From NCBI RefSeq assembly GCF_001281525.1, contig NZ_LGCI01000006.1:224048-288047 (forward strand): 64,000 nt of DNA, in the 5' to 3' direction. The DNA is from Lysinibacillus macroides. GTDB lineage: Bacteria; Bacillota; Bacilli; Bacillales_A; Planococcaceae. Below, piece after piece: positions 17,630 to 27,747 of this stretch. How positions within the stretch are numbered: position 1 is the stretch's first letter; the number at the start of each line of letters is the position of its first letter. The notes under the pieces were generated by a model. That model saw only the letters and a list, made by a program, of their open reading frames with translations, did not search any database and was not told the DNA's origin. Both the position numbers and the translations under genes were made by a program.

Positions 17630-18565
17630 CTAAATTTTAGGTTTATAGAAGGAACGATTATCGAGTGGGAAAAGTCGCTCTGTAAATTCACCTTGAGTTG
17701 TTTTTCCTAATGCTCTTGTTAGCATATTCATCTTCGCATCAATATTGTCAATATAATGTAAGATTTCTGCTTCCTGTAGCATCGGTTTTTTCGGGCTGCC
17801 CCATTCTTCCTTCCCATGATGAGACAATACCATATGTTGTAACAGCATAACCTCTTCACCTTCTATATCTAATTCGCTCGCAATTTTCGCAATTTCATTG
17901 ACCATAATCGTAATATGCCCTAGTAGATTACCCTCGACTGTATACATTGTCGCAACCGGTCCTGATAATTCAATTACTTTACCAATATCATGTAAAATAA
18001 TACCTGCATATAATAAATCACGATTAAGCGTTGGATATAAATCCGTGATCGCTTTGCCAAGCCTTAGCATAGATACCATATGATCTAATAAACCCGATGC
18101 ATAGTCATGATGGTTTTTAGTGGCAGCTGGAAACACTAAAATAGCCTCCTGATGCTTTTTAATGGCCGCTCTTGTAATACGTGAAATATTCGGATTTTTA
18201 ATATCAAAGAAAAATTGTGTTAATTCTTCATAAAGCTGTTCCTTTGGCGTTGCTGAGGACGGCACTAAATCATGGATCGCAATCCCTTCCTCTGGCTTTG
18301 CGACACGAATTGATTTAATGCGTAATTGATTTTTTCCTCGATAGTCATGGATTTCTCCACCTACACGCACGATTGCTTCAGCATGATACATATTTTCATG
18401 CTCCTCGTTTGTGTCCCATAGCTTTGCCTCAATATCGCCACTTTTATCTTGTAAGATCAGCGACATAAATGGCTTTCCAACTGTTGTAATTCCTTTTGTC
18501 GCTTGTTTAATTAGTAAATATTGATCAACTGGCTCTCCTACTTGAAGCGTTGTAATGCCTTTCAT
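17630..18565 (-). CDS. yhaM: 3'-5' exoribonuclease YhaM
   Basis: The 311-residue protein has an N-terminal OB fold (about 10-95) and an HD domain with the metal-binding pair in LHDIGKV (H192, D193) and [13 protein letters not shown] further on. YhaM is a manganese-dependent 3'-5' exonuclease acting on RNA and single-stranded DNA. Its ATG overlaps the yhaN stop in ATGA, and AAAGGGGAG precedes it, so it is translationally coupled. Length agrees with the B. subtilis protein. Confidence 0.94.
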   Translation of the reverse strand: MKGITTLQVGEPVDQYLLIKQATKGITTVGKPFMSLILQDKSGDIEAKLWDTNEEHENMYHAEAIVRVGGEIHDYRGKNQLRIKSIRVAKPEEGIAIHDLVPSSATPKEQLYEELTQFFFDIKNPNISRITRAAIKKHQEAILVFPAATKNHHDYASGLLDHMVSMLRLGKAITDLYPTLNRDLLYAGIILHDIGKVIELSGPVATMYTVEGNLLGHITIMVNEIAKIASELDIEGEEVMLLQHMVLSHHGKEEWGSPKKPMLQEAEILHYIDNIDAKMNMLTRALGKTTQGEFTERLFPLDNRSFYKPKI

Positions 18566-21447
18566 GTCGACGCCACTCCCCTTTCATTTGCTAGCGCTGT
18601 TATATCAACAATTTGCTCTTTTTGCCAATGTCTAAGCATTGTATCATGGCAAGTAAAATATAAAATTTGGCGTTCATATCCTACTTCTTTCATTAATTGT
18701 ACCATTTTGTCTGTACGGTTTCGATCAAAATGGACAAATGGATCATCCATTATTAGTGGAAATGGAGCAGAGCTTATCAATGTTTTAGCAAGTGCTATAC
18801 GCAAGGCAATATAGGCTTGCTCCTTTGTTGCCTGTGATAATTCAACCATTTGATAGCGCAACCCTGCAACATCTTGCACCGTAAAGTAGCCCTCATCATT
18901 AATCGACAGTCTCTCATAACGGCCACCTGTTAGTAATTGGAATATCTCATTTACCTTCGCTAAAACATGCGGTAATTTTTCTTCTCGAAGGCGGAATAAT
19001 GTTTCATGAATAGCTGTTGCCACAGCCTTTTTAGATGCCCATTGCTCCACAAGCTGTTGCAACTGTGCTTTTTCTTGTTCAAATTGTTGAAGTAATTGTC
19101 CATAGGTTTCATCATTTAAGAGCTGATCTTTTTGAATTTGTAATGTGGCACGTTGCTCAAGGCATTGGTCTAGCTCCTGCTGCACCAAGTTTTGGTCTTG
19201 CTCTAAAGCGCGGATACCTTCCATAACAGACGCCTCTTGTAATCCCTCTTGATTAGAAAGATTCAAGGCTGCTAACTGATTGTGAATTGTTTGAAGCTCT
19301 GTTGTAATTTTTTTCTGCTGCTCAAATTGTTCATGTACTTCATAATACGCTTGCTCATTTTGCACATTTGCAGCACCAAATAACTGAGTGATATCAGCCA
19401 TATAGCTCTCTATACGTGACTGTATCCCTTTTATTTTTATATGAAGGCTCGCTAGTTGCTCATTCGTTTGCTGTGCCTGCTGCTGATTTTGCTGTGCTTC
19501 GAGATAGGCTGTGCGTAAATACATATATATTTCTTGCTCACTGTATATCCCGTCTACAACCTGCTGTAGCTGTTGATAAAGAATCTGCTTTTCTGCCTGC
19601 ACTGCTTGCAGAAGGTGATAGGTGCTCGCTTTTTTGGCTGCTAGTTCCTGCACAGTGCGAATTCGCGTAAACAATTCAGGCATTAAGGTTGTAGCTATAG
19701 TCCCCTGTAATCGGTAGCGTTTTAAAAATTGCTGCAATACTTGGGTAGCTTCCTCGCTGACCATTTCAGCCTGCTGAATTTTATATTCCAACTGAGCATA
19801 TTGCTGCTCCTTTTCTTGTTGCTGCTCACTCACATGTACCCAGCGATCCTCAAGTCTTTGTTTCTTTACAAGTATCGCCTGTGCCCTTGTTTCCACTTGC
19901 TCTAGCTCTCGTATAAGCTGATCATGCTCTCTATTAGATGACCCATCAGCCTGTTTACTATATTTTGTCAATAAAATAATAAGCACTGATACTACTACAC
20001 CAATAATGGTCACAACCATATTTTTTTCCATTACACCATACATAATTGCTAAAAGTCCGATAATACATGCCAACCATATTACATACTGTGGCTGCTGTTG
20101 TGCACGCTGCCATTTGTCGGCACGTAGTTGCTCAAGTTGATGTTTCTGGTGTGGCCACTGTGTTAAAATATGTTCCTCCTCCGGTGTTAATGACTCCTGC
20201 TTGAGTCGTTGCTGTTGCTTTGCCATATTGTCTAAATCGATATGAACCTGCTCCATTGAACGCAAATAAAACTGTTGCTCCGCCTGTGCCTCCTCCAGCA
20301 TACTTAGCTGCTGCTGAAATTGCTCTTCCTGCTGCAATGAAACCGTTTCTCCAAGCAGTATTTCCTGTGCCTCTTCTTCCTGCACGCCTAGTAAACGAAA
20401 TTGCGCTTCAATTTCTTGCTCAAGTAAATAAAGATCATCTTGTAAATTTTGTGCCTTTGCAATTAATTGATGCCATGTCGCCTCTTTTTGCATTAGGAGA
20501 GCCATTTCATTGACTGTTTGTTCATCCACTGTAGCGAATAGTTTATGCTGTAATGCTTGATACTGCTCTTCTAATTGCTTAAGCTGTTGACGTTCATGTA
20601 AAAGGCGATCCTTTACTTGCTCATAGCGTCTAATGCCTTCTGCTGGAAACTGGATATGCTGCTCATTGGCAAGTGCTTGCTGTAGCGTCTGCTGCTGTTT
20701 GATCAACGGTAGTGCCTGCTTTTGGATGGTGAGTTGCTGCCACTGCTGCTGCTGTAATTGCTGTGTATGATAGAGCTGCTCTAGTCTTTGCTCGAGTGCC
20801 TGTAATTGCTGTAATTTATCCTCAAAAGTTTGAATTTTTACTTGTTCCTGTCTAATCGTTCGTTCAAGCTGCTTTAATTGCTCAAGCTTTTGGTTTATTA
20901 CTGGCACTTTACCTGTTTTTTTAAAGAGTTCACCAGCCTCTTTCTCCATTTTCTTTTCAACGGCTGACAAATGCTGTATTCCTGTTGTTCCTGAGGCAAG
21001 TAGCAAATGTGTGAGCTCCTCCTCTGACATTTTTTCGATTCCTTGTAGCTCATGCAATGAAAAAGAAAAAATAGATTCAAAGGATGCTTTGGGATAACCA
21101 TATAATAGCTTCGCTAACAATTCCTCCTGTCCAGTTGTACCATCCTCTAAATAAACGGTGACATCTCCTACAGCCTTTCCTTTCACACGCTCAATTGTGC
21201 AGTGACCATATAATGGATGTGATAACGTAAGCTGACCTCCATATTTCGTCGATACTTTTGGTTCATATTTACGCTGCGGCTGCTGTCTTGTTGGAAAGCC
21301 AAAGAGGATTTGTAAAATAAACTGTTGAATGGTCGTTTTTCCTGCTTCATTCATGCCATAAAAAATAGTGACACCCTCGTTTAAGGAAATGATGATATTT
21401 TCATGCTTACCAAAGCCATAAATGTGGATTTTTTTTATTGTCAGCAT
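18562..21447 (-). CDS. yhaN: SbcC/Rad50-like ATPase YhaN
   Basis: The protein of about 961 residues has Walker [10 protein letters not shown] (31-39) in an N-terminal AAA_23 domain and very long Gln/Glu-rich coiled coils. A short hydrophobic pair of segments interrupts these ([17 protein letters not shown] and [16 protein letters not shown], around residue 460-500). It ends with Walker [13 protein letters not shown]. The two membrane-like segments inside the coiled coil are a known oddity of YhaN. It likely acts with the adjacent nuclease YhaO. The ATG at 21447 has AAAGGGTG 8 nt upstream, better than the GTG at 21456. Gln-rich codons make the coiled coil repetitive. Confidence 0.9.
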   Translation of the reverse strand: MLTIKKIHIYGFGKHENIIISLNEGVTIFYGMNEAGKTTIQQFILQILFGFPTRQQPQRKYEPKVSTKYGGQLTLSHPLYGHCTIERVKGKAVGDVTVYLEDGTTGQEELLAKLLYGYPKASFESIFSFSLHELQGIEKMSEEELTHLLLASGTTGIQHLSAVEKKMEKEAGELFKKTGKVPVINQKLEQLKQLERTIRQEQVKIQTFEDKLQQLQALEQRLEQLYHTQQLQQQQWQQLTIQKQALPLIKQQQTLQQALANEQHIQFPAEGIRRYEQVKDRLLHERQQLKQLEEQYQALQHKLFATVDEQTVNEMALLMQKEATWHQLIAKAQNLQDDLYLLEQEIEAQFRLLGVQEEEAQEILLGETVSLQQEEQFQQQLSMLEEAQAEQQFYLRSMEQVHIDLDNMAKQQQRLKQESLTPEEEHILTQWPHQKHQLEQLRADKWQRAQQQPQYVIWLACIIGLLAIMYGVMEKNMVVTIIGVVVSVLIILLTKYSKQADGSSNREHDQLIRELEQVETRAQAILVKKQRLEDRWVHVSEQQQEKEQQYAQLEYKIQQAEMVSEEATQVLQQFLKRYRLQGTIATTLMPELFTRIRTVQELAAKKASTYHLLQAVQAEKQILYQQLQQVVDGIYSEQEIYMYLRTAYLEAQQNQQQAQQTNEQLASLHIKIKGIQSRIESYMADITQLFGAANVQNEQAYYEVHEQFEQQKKITTELQTIHNQLAALNLSNQEGLQEASVMEGIRALEQDQNLVQQELDQCLEQRATLQIQKDQLLNDETYGQLLQQFEQEKAQLQQLVEQWASKKAVATAIHETLFRLREEKLPHVLAKVNEIFQLLTGGRYERLSINDEGYFTVQDVAGLRYQMVELSQATKEQAYIALRIALAKTLISSAPFPLIMDDPFVHFDRNRTDKMVQLMKEVGYERQILYFTCHDTMLRHWQKEQIVDITALANERGVAST

Positions 21448-21452
21448 GCTGT

Positions 21453-22667
21453 TCACACCCTTTGAATTTCTTCTACTAGTAATGCCTGAGCGTTGTTCAC
21501 TAATTGTTTAATATCCTCTTCAGTCAGAGGGTCAATCAGCCGAGCGCCACCTGCATATTGATACAAATCCTTTAAAATATCCTTCCATTCATTGCTATCC
21601 CACTGCTCCATTAGATCGACAACAGTTTGAGTAATGGCTGTATGGTTATCTAATCGAGCAGACTTTTGCACTATTATTTTTTGCACCCAGCATATGGGCT
21701 CCAGTCCTTCTTCTGCCTCTCGTATTGTCTCTAACCATGCATCTACTGTTGCATGTTCAAATAAAGCCTCCGTTTGTTCATCAATATGTTGTAAGTGTAG
21801 TTCTACTACTGATGCCCCGTATTTTATCCGATGAGCAGCAATCGCTTCAGTACATTTATTTAATAATTCATTGGCATGTATAACATTCGCACACTCTACC
21901 GCTATCGTGTTATAAACAACCGCAGAGGTAGGGGAAAACTCTAGCTCAGCAGCATTTTGTGACAATGTTACATCATAAAAGCCCTTTATTCCTTGTTCCT
22001 TGCGATGGCGACTTTGAATATTGCCTGGATAAACAATGGGGGGCTCCTGATGCAAAAGCTGGCGCTTATGAATATGCCCTAATGCCCAGTAATGATAGTT
22101 TTTATCAAGTAACTGCTGCTTGGTGAAAGGTGCGTACATAGCATGGGAGGTATCACTTGCCTCGCTACCATGGAGCATCCCAATATGAATCACCTGCTGA
22201 TCTTGTGCAATGGGGTATGTGTCAATCATCGACTGCTTTAAATGCCGCTTATTATAACTAAAGCCGTAAATATTAACTTGCTGACCACGAATTTTTAATT
22301 GGACTACACTTGTCTCCGCAGGTAGCTCATAAACATTACTTGGCAAAGCAAAGCGGGTCCATGTGCCATTTAAGTGATCATGATTACCATAGCTAATAAT
22401 CACAGGGATATTATGCTGAAAAAGCTTTTCCATTGCATCCTGAAACCTGCGCTGTGCTGGCAAGCTTCGATTTTCGCCATCATAAATATCTCCTACAATC
22501 AGTAGAAAATCAGGCTTCTCTTCAATTGCCTTGCGAATAATTTTATCAAAGGCATCAAAAGTGCTGGACCGAATTTTTTTTAAAATATGTTCAGGTAAGC
22601 CAAATAACCCTTTAAATGGACTATCTAAATGTAAATCTGCCAAATGAAAAAAACGAATTGCTGACAT
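21453..22667 (-). CDS. yhaO: SbcD/Mre11-like metallophosphoesterase YhaO
   Basis: The 404-residue protein begins FFHLADLHLD with the first metal ligands, followed by GDIYDGENRS, SYGNHDH and ALGHIHKRQ, all calcineurin-like phosphoesterase motifs. It is the nuclease partner expected for YhaN and probably processes DNA ends. The open frame extends 20 codons upstream, but the ATG at 22667 has GGGGTGATT before it and gives the family length. First gene of the yhaO-yhaN-yhaM operon. Confidence 0.92.
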   Translation of the reverse strand: MSAIRFFHLADLHLDSPFKGLFGLPEHILKKIRSSTFDAFDKIIRKAIEEKPDFLLIVGDIYDGENRSLPAQRRFQDAMEKLFQHNIPVIISYGNHDHLNGTWTRFALPSNVYELPAETSVVQLKIRGQQVNIYGFSYNKRHLKQSMIDTYPIAQDQQVIHIGMLHGSEASDTSHAMYAPFTKQQLLDKNYHYWALGHIHKRQLLHQEPPIVYPGNIQSRHRKEQGIKGFYDVTLSQNAAELEFSPTSAVVYNTIAVECANVIHANELLNKCTEAIAAHRIKYGASVVELHLQHIDEQTEALFEHATVDAWLETIREAEEGLEPICWVQKIIVQKSARLDNHTAITQTVVDLMEQWDSNEWKDILKDLYQYAGGARLIDPLTEEDIKQLVNNAQALLVEEIQRV

Positions 22668-22921
22668 CCAATCACCCCAACTATTGACCACTTTGTGAGC
22701 TGTTTCAAACCCTAACAAAAGAGGCATCTTATAAAAACGAATATTTGTTCTATTTTACCATATTTCTTGATGAATGGAAAATACTTTACCTTTAAAAACA
22801 CCTTCGCCTTACTTTTTCCACAATTTTCGTAATTTATCAAAAAATTCACTAGTTTTATCGTGAAGTTTAGAAATCTTCTATGTATAATAGAACTATATTT
22901 AAGTAAAAAGGTGGGGTTTGT

Positions 22922-23107
22922 ATGGAGAATTATCGTTTTACAGCTTTTGAAAAAACAGGGGAAACATTGTTTGATGAAACATGGACATTTGAAAATGATG
23001 AGATTGCTAAAGTAAATGGACAGCAGCAAATTGAAGAAAAAGGCGTTGCTGAAAAAACACATCGTCTTGTTAACTCTTCAGGTAAATTAATTTTATTCCA
23101 TGTTTAG
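22922..23107 (+). CDS. yhzD: YhzD-like small protein
   Basis: The 61-residue acidic protein, with segments TAFEKTGETLFDETWTF and GKLILFHV, resembles the YhzD family of short Bacillus proteins of unknown function. The ATG follows AAGGTGGGGTTTGT. It is divergent from yhaO and convergent with yhaR-like, each boundary being clear. The family name is from memory of short-protein patterns and is less certain than the coding call. Confidence 0.65.
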   Translation: MENYRFTAFEKTGETLFDETWTFENDEIAKVNGQQQIEEKGVAEKTHRLVNSSGKLILFHV

Positions 23108-23113
23108 TGACTG

Positions 23114-23152
23114 GTAAAAGGCACATAGTAAATATTGCTACGTGCCTTTTAC
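23114..23152. terminator. Bidirectional terminator between yhzD and the enoyl-CoA hydratase gene
   Basis: The stem GTAAAAGGCAC(A)TAG pairs with CTA(C)GTGCCTTTTAC, with one mismatch and T/A tails on both sides. Confidence 0.88.
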
Positions 23153-23157
23153 TATCG

Positions 23158-23940
23158 CTATTTTCCAATAAAGGCTGGTGTTCTTTTCTCCACAAACGCA
23201 TGGATACCTTCTAAATGATCTGTTGTTTTACGCATAGCGGATTGTCCTTCCGCTTCCAATGCTAGGATACTTTCTAGCTGAGTTAAATTTTGAGCATGTA
23301 GAATTTTTTTCGTTGTAATCATAGCAGCAATAGGTGAAGCAAGCATTTTCCCAACAAGCTGATCTGCCATAGCAAATACTGTGCCATCTGACGCCATATA
23401 ATCGATTAATCCTACATCCAATGCTTCTTTTGCTGTTAGTACCTTTCCTTCCCAAATCATTTGTTTAGCTTTTACAGTGCCCACACGCTCCTTCATAAAG
23501 AAATGACCACCACCATCGGGGATAAGCCCTATACCAATGAAGTTCATTGCTAGCTTGCTATTTTCACACGCTACAACTATATCTGCTCCTAGCGTTAGAC
23601 TAAAGCCCAATCCTGCCGATGCACCATGAACTGCCGCAATAACAATCATTGGTAGCTGATAATAGGCCTTGACAATACGTGTAAGATAGGTCATTGCTTC
23701 GTCAATATCTAGGGGATTGTCTTTATCAAGCATTGCCTTAATATCGCCACCTGCTGAGAAAACCTTCCCTTCTCCACGAATCACAAGCACCTGTATATCT
23801 TGCTCCTGCTGTAGTGCCTCAAAGCATTCTGCAAGCTCACGCATCATTACCCCATCCATTGCATTCATCGCCTGTGGTCTGTTCAATGTGAGTGTTGCCC
23901 GGCGTTCTAATTTTTCTAGTGTGATTGTTGAAAACTCCAT
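23158..23940 (-). CDS. yhaR: Enoyl-CoA hydratase/isomerase family protein (YhaR-like)
   Basis: The protein of about 260 residues shows the crotonase fold, with the oxyanion-hole segments [15 protein letters not shown] and [23 protein letters not shown], and [13 protein letters not shown] carrying an Asp in the active-site loop. It probably hydrates or isomerises an acyl-CoA; substrate unknown. The frame opens at 23967, but GGGGG lies 8 nt before the ATG at 23940. Synteny with B. subtilis yhaR next to yhaO supports the name. Confidence 0.82.
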   Translation of the reverse strand: MEFSTITLEKLERRATLTLNRPQAMNAMDGVMMRELAECFEALQQEQDIQVLVIRGEGKVFSAGGDIKAMLDKDNPLDIDEAMTYLTRIVKAYYQLPMIVIAAVHGASAGLGFSLTLGADIVVACENSKLAMNFIGIGLIPDGGGHFFMKERVGTVKAKQMIWEGKVLTAKEALDVGLIDYMASDGTVFAMADQLVGKMLASPIAAMITTKKILHAQNLTQLESILALEAEGQSAMRKTTDHLEGIHAFVEKRTPAFIGK

Positions 23941-24078
23941 CTCCATTACCCCCATATGAATAGTCATTCACTATATATTATTCGTGTTTTTTTAGAAAAC
24001 TCCTTCTACCCTACGCAAAATTACGCTTGTTATGCTATATTAAAGGACGAATATTGTTATAAAGGTGGTTTATGTATT

Positions 24079-25050
24079 TTGACACAAAAAGACTATCGTG
24101 TATTGCTTTATTATAAATATGTTACGATTGAAGATCCTGAAGCATTTGCAGAGGCACATTTAGCATTTTGTAAAGAAATCGGGCTTCTCGGCCGTATTTT
24201 AGTAGGTCATGAGGGAATTAATGGTACGGTTTCAGGGACAATCGCACAAACAGATGCTTATATGAATCATATGAAGGCAGATCCTCGTTTTAGTGATATA
24301 ATGTGGAAAATTGATGAGGTTGAAGGCCATACATTTAAAAAAATGCATGTACGTCCTCGCCATGAAATTGTTCATTTAGGTTTAGAGCAGGATATTAATC
24401 CATTAGAAATGACAGGCGATTATTTAGCGCCTAAAGAATTTATGGCGCAAATGCAGGAAGAAGATACCGTTATTATTGATGCACGCAATGATTATGAATA
24501 TGATTTAGGTCATTTTAAAGGCGCAATACGTCCTGATATTGAAACCTTCCGTGAACTGCCAGCATGGATGGAGGAGCATAAAGAGGAATTTGCCGATAAA
24601 AAGATTCTAACCTATTGCACAGGCGGCATTCGCTGTGAAAAATTCTCAGGCTGGTTAAAGCGTGAGGGTTATGGCAAAAGTGTAGGTCAATTACACGGAG
24701 GGATTGCTACCTATGCTAAAGACCCTGAAGTAAAAGGCCAGCTTTGGAATGGACAAATGTTTGTCTTTGACCGCCGTCGAAGTGTGCCGATTAATCAAGT
24801 AGAGCATGTTATTGTCGGCAAGGATTATTTCACAGGAGAGCCTTCTGAACGTTATATCAACTGTGCAAACCCGGAATGTCATAAGTTAATGCTATGTGAA
24901 GAAAAGCACGAGAACTTTTATATGCGTAGCTGTTCAGATGATTGTCGCCGTGCCGAACGTAACTTTTTCGTGGAAGAAAACGATTGGACGAAAAAACAGG
25001 TTGAACAGCAAATTGCTAAGATTGCAGAGGTTCAAAAATCAAATTGTTAA
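24079..25050 (+). CDS. trhO: Rhodanese-domain tRNA uridine hydroxylase TrhO (YbfQ/YceA family)
   Basis: The 323-residue protein from the TTG start has a ferredoxin-like N-terminal domain with [11 protein letters not shown] and a rhodanese domain with the catalytic Cys in [11 protein letters not shown] (C180, C186). A C-terminal cysteine cluster (CANPEC, CEE, CSDDC) looks like a zinc site. The family makes 5-hydroxyuridine at position 34 of tRNAs in an oxygen-dependent way. The longer frame from 23956 is unlikely: AAAGGTGG lies about 9 nt before the TTG, and the shorter length equals that of the family. Confidence 0.9.
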   Translation: MTQKDYRVLLYYKYVTIEDPEAFAEAHLAFCKEIGLLGRILVGHEGINGTVSGTIAQTDAYMNHMKADPRFSDIMWKIDEVEGHTFKKMHVRPRHEIVHLGLEQDINPLEMTGDYLAPKEFMAQMQEEDTVIIDARNDYEYDLGHFKGAIRPDIETFRELPAWMEEHKEEFADKKILTYCTGGIRCEKFSGWLKREGYGKSVGQLHGGIATYAKDPEVKGQLWNGQMFVFDRRRSVPINQVEHVIVGKDYFTGEPSERYINCANPECHKLMLCEEKHENFYMRSCSDDCRRAERNFFVEENDWTKKQVEQQIAKIAEVQKSNC

Positions 25051-25255
25051 TAATTAGTGAGATAATGCATTATTAGAAGATCGTTTCTCGGTAGTTTGAG
25101 CAAATGAAAATTCCAGATCTGATCAATCATTTGATCCAAGCCATCGTTGCGGATGGATTCCCGTCTCATATCGTGGTCTAAGTAATCATTTTAAAGTGCT
25201 TACCGCTCAAAAACTTAAGCATAGTGTTCCTACCCTAGCATTATCAATTCGTTCA
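25051..25255. other. Intergenic region after trhO, no convincing gene
   Basis: Short open frames exist on both strands (a 25-codon frame from ATG 25104 on the plus strand; a roughly 40-codon one opposite), but neither has a ribosome-binding site. A GAGCGG-like motif occurs on the minus strand near 25207. It may be decayed coding DNA. Confidence 0.4.
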
Positions 25256-25292
25256 AAAAGAGCACCGTTCACCAAAACGATGCTCTTTTTCT
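25256..25292 (-). terminator. Terminator of the FAD-binding dehydrogenase gene
   Basis: AAAAAGAGCA and TGCTCTTTTT flank a partly paired centre immediately 3' of the minus-strand stop. Confidence 0.75.
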
Positions 25293-25295
25293 CTC

Positions 25296-26948
25296 CTATA
25301 ATTGCTGTGATAAATAGCGTCCTACCTGTCGTCCGCTAAATAAACAGCCTCCTACAAAAGTGCCCTCTAAAGCGCGGTAGCCATGCACACCACCGCCTCC
25401 AAAACCGCTTACTTCACCTGCAGCGAATAGCCCTGAGATAGGCTCTCCGTCCATCCCCAGCACAGCGCCATCTAAATTTGTTTGCAAGCCCCCTAATGTT
25501 TTCCTTGTTAAAATATTCAATCGTACTGCAATTAATGGCCAGTTTTTTGGGTCTAAAATTTTATGAGGCTTAGCCACACGCACTAATTTATCGCCAACGT
25601 ACTTTCTTGCCCCATGAATAGCATTTACCTGTAAATCCTTTGTAAATTTATTATCCATTTCTCGATCTCTTGCTAGAATTTGCTCTTTAATTTTCATAAA
25701 ATCAAGGAGCTCATTGCCCGCTAGTTTATTCATGCCAGCTACAAGATCCTTTAAGTCATTGGCAATTACAAAATCTTCACCATGCTTTTTAAATGCCTGA
25801 ATAGGTGCGGGCGGACCTGGCAATATACGCTTTAGCACATCACCAATGCTTTTATTTGTTAGATCTGGATTTTGTTCTGAGCCTGATAATGCAAATTCTT
25901 TCTCAATAATTTTTTCAGTTAAAATAAACCATGAATAATCATACCCTGTTTTTTGAATAGCTTCTAAGGTGCTAAGCGTATCAAACCCTGGAAAATTAGG
26001 TGCATGGAAACGATTCCCCTCTGCATCAAACCATAGCGAAGAAGGACCAGGTAAAATGCGAATGCCATGATTTGGCCAAATAGGGTCCCAATTTTTCAAT
26101 CCCTCTGTGTAATGCCACATGCGATCACGATTGACAATACGTCCACCAGCATGCTCTGTAATCTCTAGCATTCTGCCATCTACATAGGCTGGTACACCAC
26201 ATACCATATTTTTAGGTGGTGTGCCGAGACGCGCTGGCCAATTTTTGCGTACTAAATCAAAATTGGCACCAATCCCACCACTTGCCACAATAACGGCACG
26301 TGCTTCATAGGAAAACTCCCCAATCCCAAGCCTTGAGCTTTTCTCACCTCGATTAACAAACGTTTCTGCAAGCACAGTTCCGCAAACTCCGGTGATTTGC
26401 CCATTATGCTGAATAAACTCATCCACTCGATGCCTAGGCTTAAAATCAATTAAGCCTTCGTTGATTGCCTGTTGTACTTTATCAGCAAAGGGCTTTACTA
26501 TACTAGGTCCTGTTCCCCAAACAATATGGAACCTCGGCACTGAATTGCCATGTTCCCCCGCTAACGAACCGCCTCTCTCTGCCCATCCAACGACTGGAAA
26601 AAATTTAATACCCTTTGACCTTAACCACTCATATTTTTCGCCAGCAGCAAAATCAACATAGGCTCTTGCCCACTTATATGCCCAAGAATCCTCATCTTCC
26701 AAACGATCAAAGCCTGCTGTTCCGAGCCAATCCTGCCATGCTAGCTCCCTGCTATCCTTAATACCAAGCCTTCGTTGCTCAGGAGAATCTACTAAAAATA
26801 TCCCCCCAAATGACCAATATGCCTGTCCCCCCATTGAATTTTCAGACTCTTGATCGACTAATAGTACCTTTTTCTTTGCATCGACTAGCTCACAAGCTGC
26901 AACTAAACCTGCAAGCCCTGCACCAACTATTGCAACATCATATGTCAT
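25296..26948 (-). CDS. FAD-binding dehydrogenase, KsdD-like
   Basis: The 550-residue flavoprotein starts with a dinucleotide-binding motif (DVAIVGAGLAGLVAACELV). It ends with GGLQTNLDGAVLGMDG and GLFAAGEVSGFGGGGVHGYRALEGT, the second FAD contact of the fumarate-reductase/3-ketosteroid-dehydrogenase family. NCBI-style annotation of close relatives is usually just FAD-binding dehydrogenase. It is probably a cytoplasmic oxidoreductase on an unsaturated or keto substrate, which cannot be named. The ATG follows GGGGGTGTATGA. It stands alone with its own terminator. Confidence 0.85.
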   Translation of the reverse strand: MTYDVAIVGAGLAGLVAACELVDAKKKVLLVDQESENSMGGQAYWSFGGIFLVDSPEQRRLGIKDSRELAWQDWLGTAGFDRLEDEDSWAYKWARAYVDFAAGEKYEWLRSKGIKFFPVVGWAERGGSLAGEHGNSVPRFHIVWGTGPSIVKPFADKVQQAINEGLIDFKPRHRVDEFIQHNGQITGVCGTVLAETFVNRGEKSSRLGIGEFSYEARAVIVASGGIGANFDLVRKNWPARLGTPPKNMVCGVPAYVDGRMLEITEHAGGRIVNRDRMWHYTEGLKNWDPIWPNHGIRILPGPSSLWFDAEGNRFHAPNFPGFDTLSTLEAIQKTGYDYSWFILTEKIIEKEFALSGSEQNPDLTNKSIGDVLKRILPGPPAPIQAFKKHGEDFVIANDLKDLVAGMNKLAGNELLDFMKIKEQILARDREMDNKFTKDLQVNAIHGARKYVGDKLVRVAKPHKILDPKNWPLIAVRLNILTRKTLGGLQTNLDGAVLGMDGEPISGLFAAGEVSGFGGGGVHGYRALEGTFVGGCLFSGRQVGRYLSQQL

Positions 26949-27299
26949 TCATACACCCCCATATCAATTGTCCTTCACTAACATTCTGTTTTGGCAGCTT
27001 GTTTACCTCCTTTTCATTTTATTTGTCTAAAATGTGACAAACAAAATGTTCGCTTTCTCTCTATAAACGATCGAATATTAGCATAAATTATCTATTTTAT
27101 TCCATTTAATTACCAGCTGTTTTTTAGCCCTCAACTTCTTTAAAGCCCGATATCATCAAATTTTATAAATAACGTGAACGCTTACATTGTGCATTCCAAA
27201 AAAGACGAACATTAAGTCAAATATATAATAACATTGTTCGTTTATGGTTATTTTTCAGACTCTTGAAGTCAATATTTTTAAAGTTTTTTAGAAATATCG
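26949..27299. other. 351-bp AT-rich region upstream of the serA leader
   Basis: This is the shared upstream region of the divergent dehydrogenase gene and the serA T-box transcript. No gene or clear structure is seen. The promoter of the dehydrogenase must lie here but is not obvious. Confidence 0.5.
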
Positions 27300-27329
27300 T
27301 TGACAAAGGTGAACATTAGGGATTATGAT
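27300..27329 (+). promoter_or_regulatory. Sigma-A promoter of the T-box-serA transcript
   Basis: TTGACA (27300-27305), an 18-nt spacer and TATGAT (27324-27329) precede the T-box leader, giving a start near 27336. Confidence 0.75.
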
Positions 27330-27335
27330 GTTAAC

Positions 27336-27634
27336 AAATTTAATCATCTGAAATATCATGACGGAGACATACTAATCGCAAGAAAATCCTCAGAGAGCTG
27401 ATGGTTGGTGTAAATCAGTGATTTCTACGATACTAGTTCCACTCCTGAATAGATAGGCTGAACAATGCTCAGTAGGTCTATCCGTTGCATGCACGTTACG
27501 CATATAGCTAAGACTGCAAGAATGCTTTTTCTAGCAGTGATTAAGGGTGGTACCGCGAAAGCCAATGTTGTTGATTCAGCCTTTCGCCCCTTACAACACA
27601 TTCACTGTGTTTGTAAGAGGTGAAAGGCTTTTTA
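27336..27634 (+). ncRNA. T-box riboswitch, serine-specific, upstream of serA
   Basis: The canonical T-box sequence AAGGGTGGTACCGCG is at 27543-27557. It is followed by a long terminator (27578-27634, AGCCTTTC...GAAAGGCTTTTT) that alternates with the antiterminator. Stem I carries GAGAGCTGATGGTTGGTG, and the specifier region reads TAGT-TCC-ACTCCTGA, so the specifier codon is TCC (27438-27440), read by tRNA-Ser(GGA). Uncharged tRNA-Ser would therefore switch serA on. The 3' boundary is clear; the 5' one follows from the promoter. Confidence 0.95.
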
Positions 27635-27747
27635 TATTGTTATCGATCTGGAAAGGAGACTGTTTATATGTAATAAAATGTTCGAATTTTCTCACTGTTG
27701 TAGATAAAAGACCATAAAACATTTTTATATAAAAGGAGCTAATTATA

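Noticed and set aside
18562..21447. Membrane-spanning segments inside YhaN as a sign of gene fusion
   Set aside because: The same hydrophobic pair is a known feature of the YhaN family, so no fusion is inferred.
22712..23062. 116-codon minus-strand frame upstream of yhaO
   Set aside because: It is Phe/Cys-rich, overlaps the yhzD gene on the other strand, and looks like antisense of AT-rich DNA.
23956..24078. N-terminal extension of trhO
   Set aside because: The extra 41 codons are not in the family, overlap the divergent gene's leader, and the TTG at 24079 has a good ribosome-binding site.
25051..25255. Small genes on either strand between trhO and the FAD-binding dehydrogenase
   Set aside because: Short frames on both strands are open, but there is no ribosome-binding site and no family resemblance.
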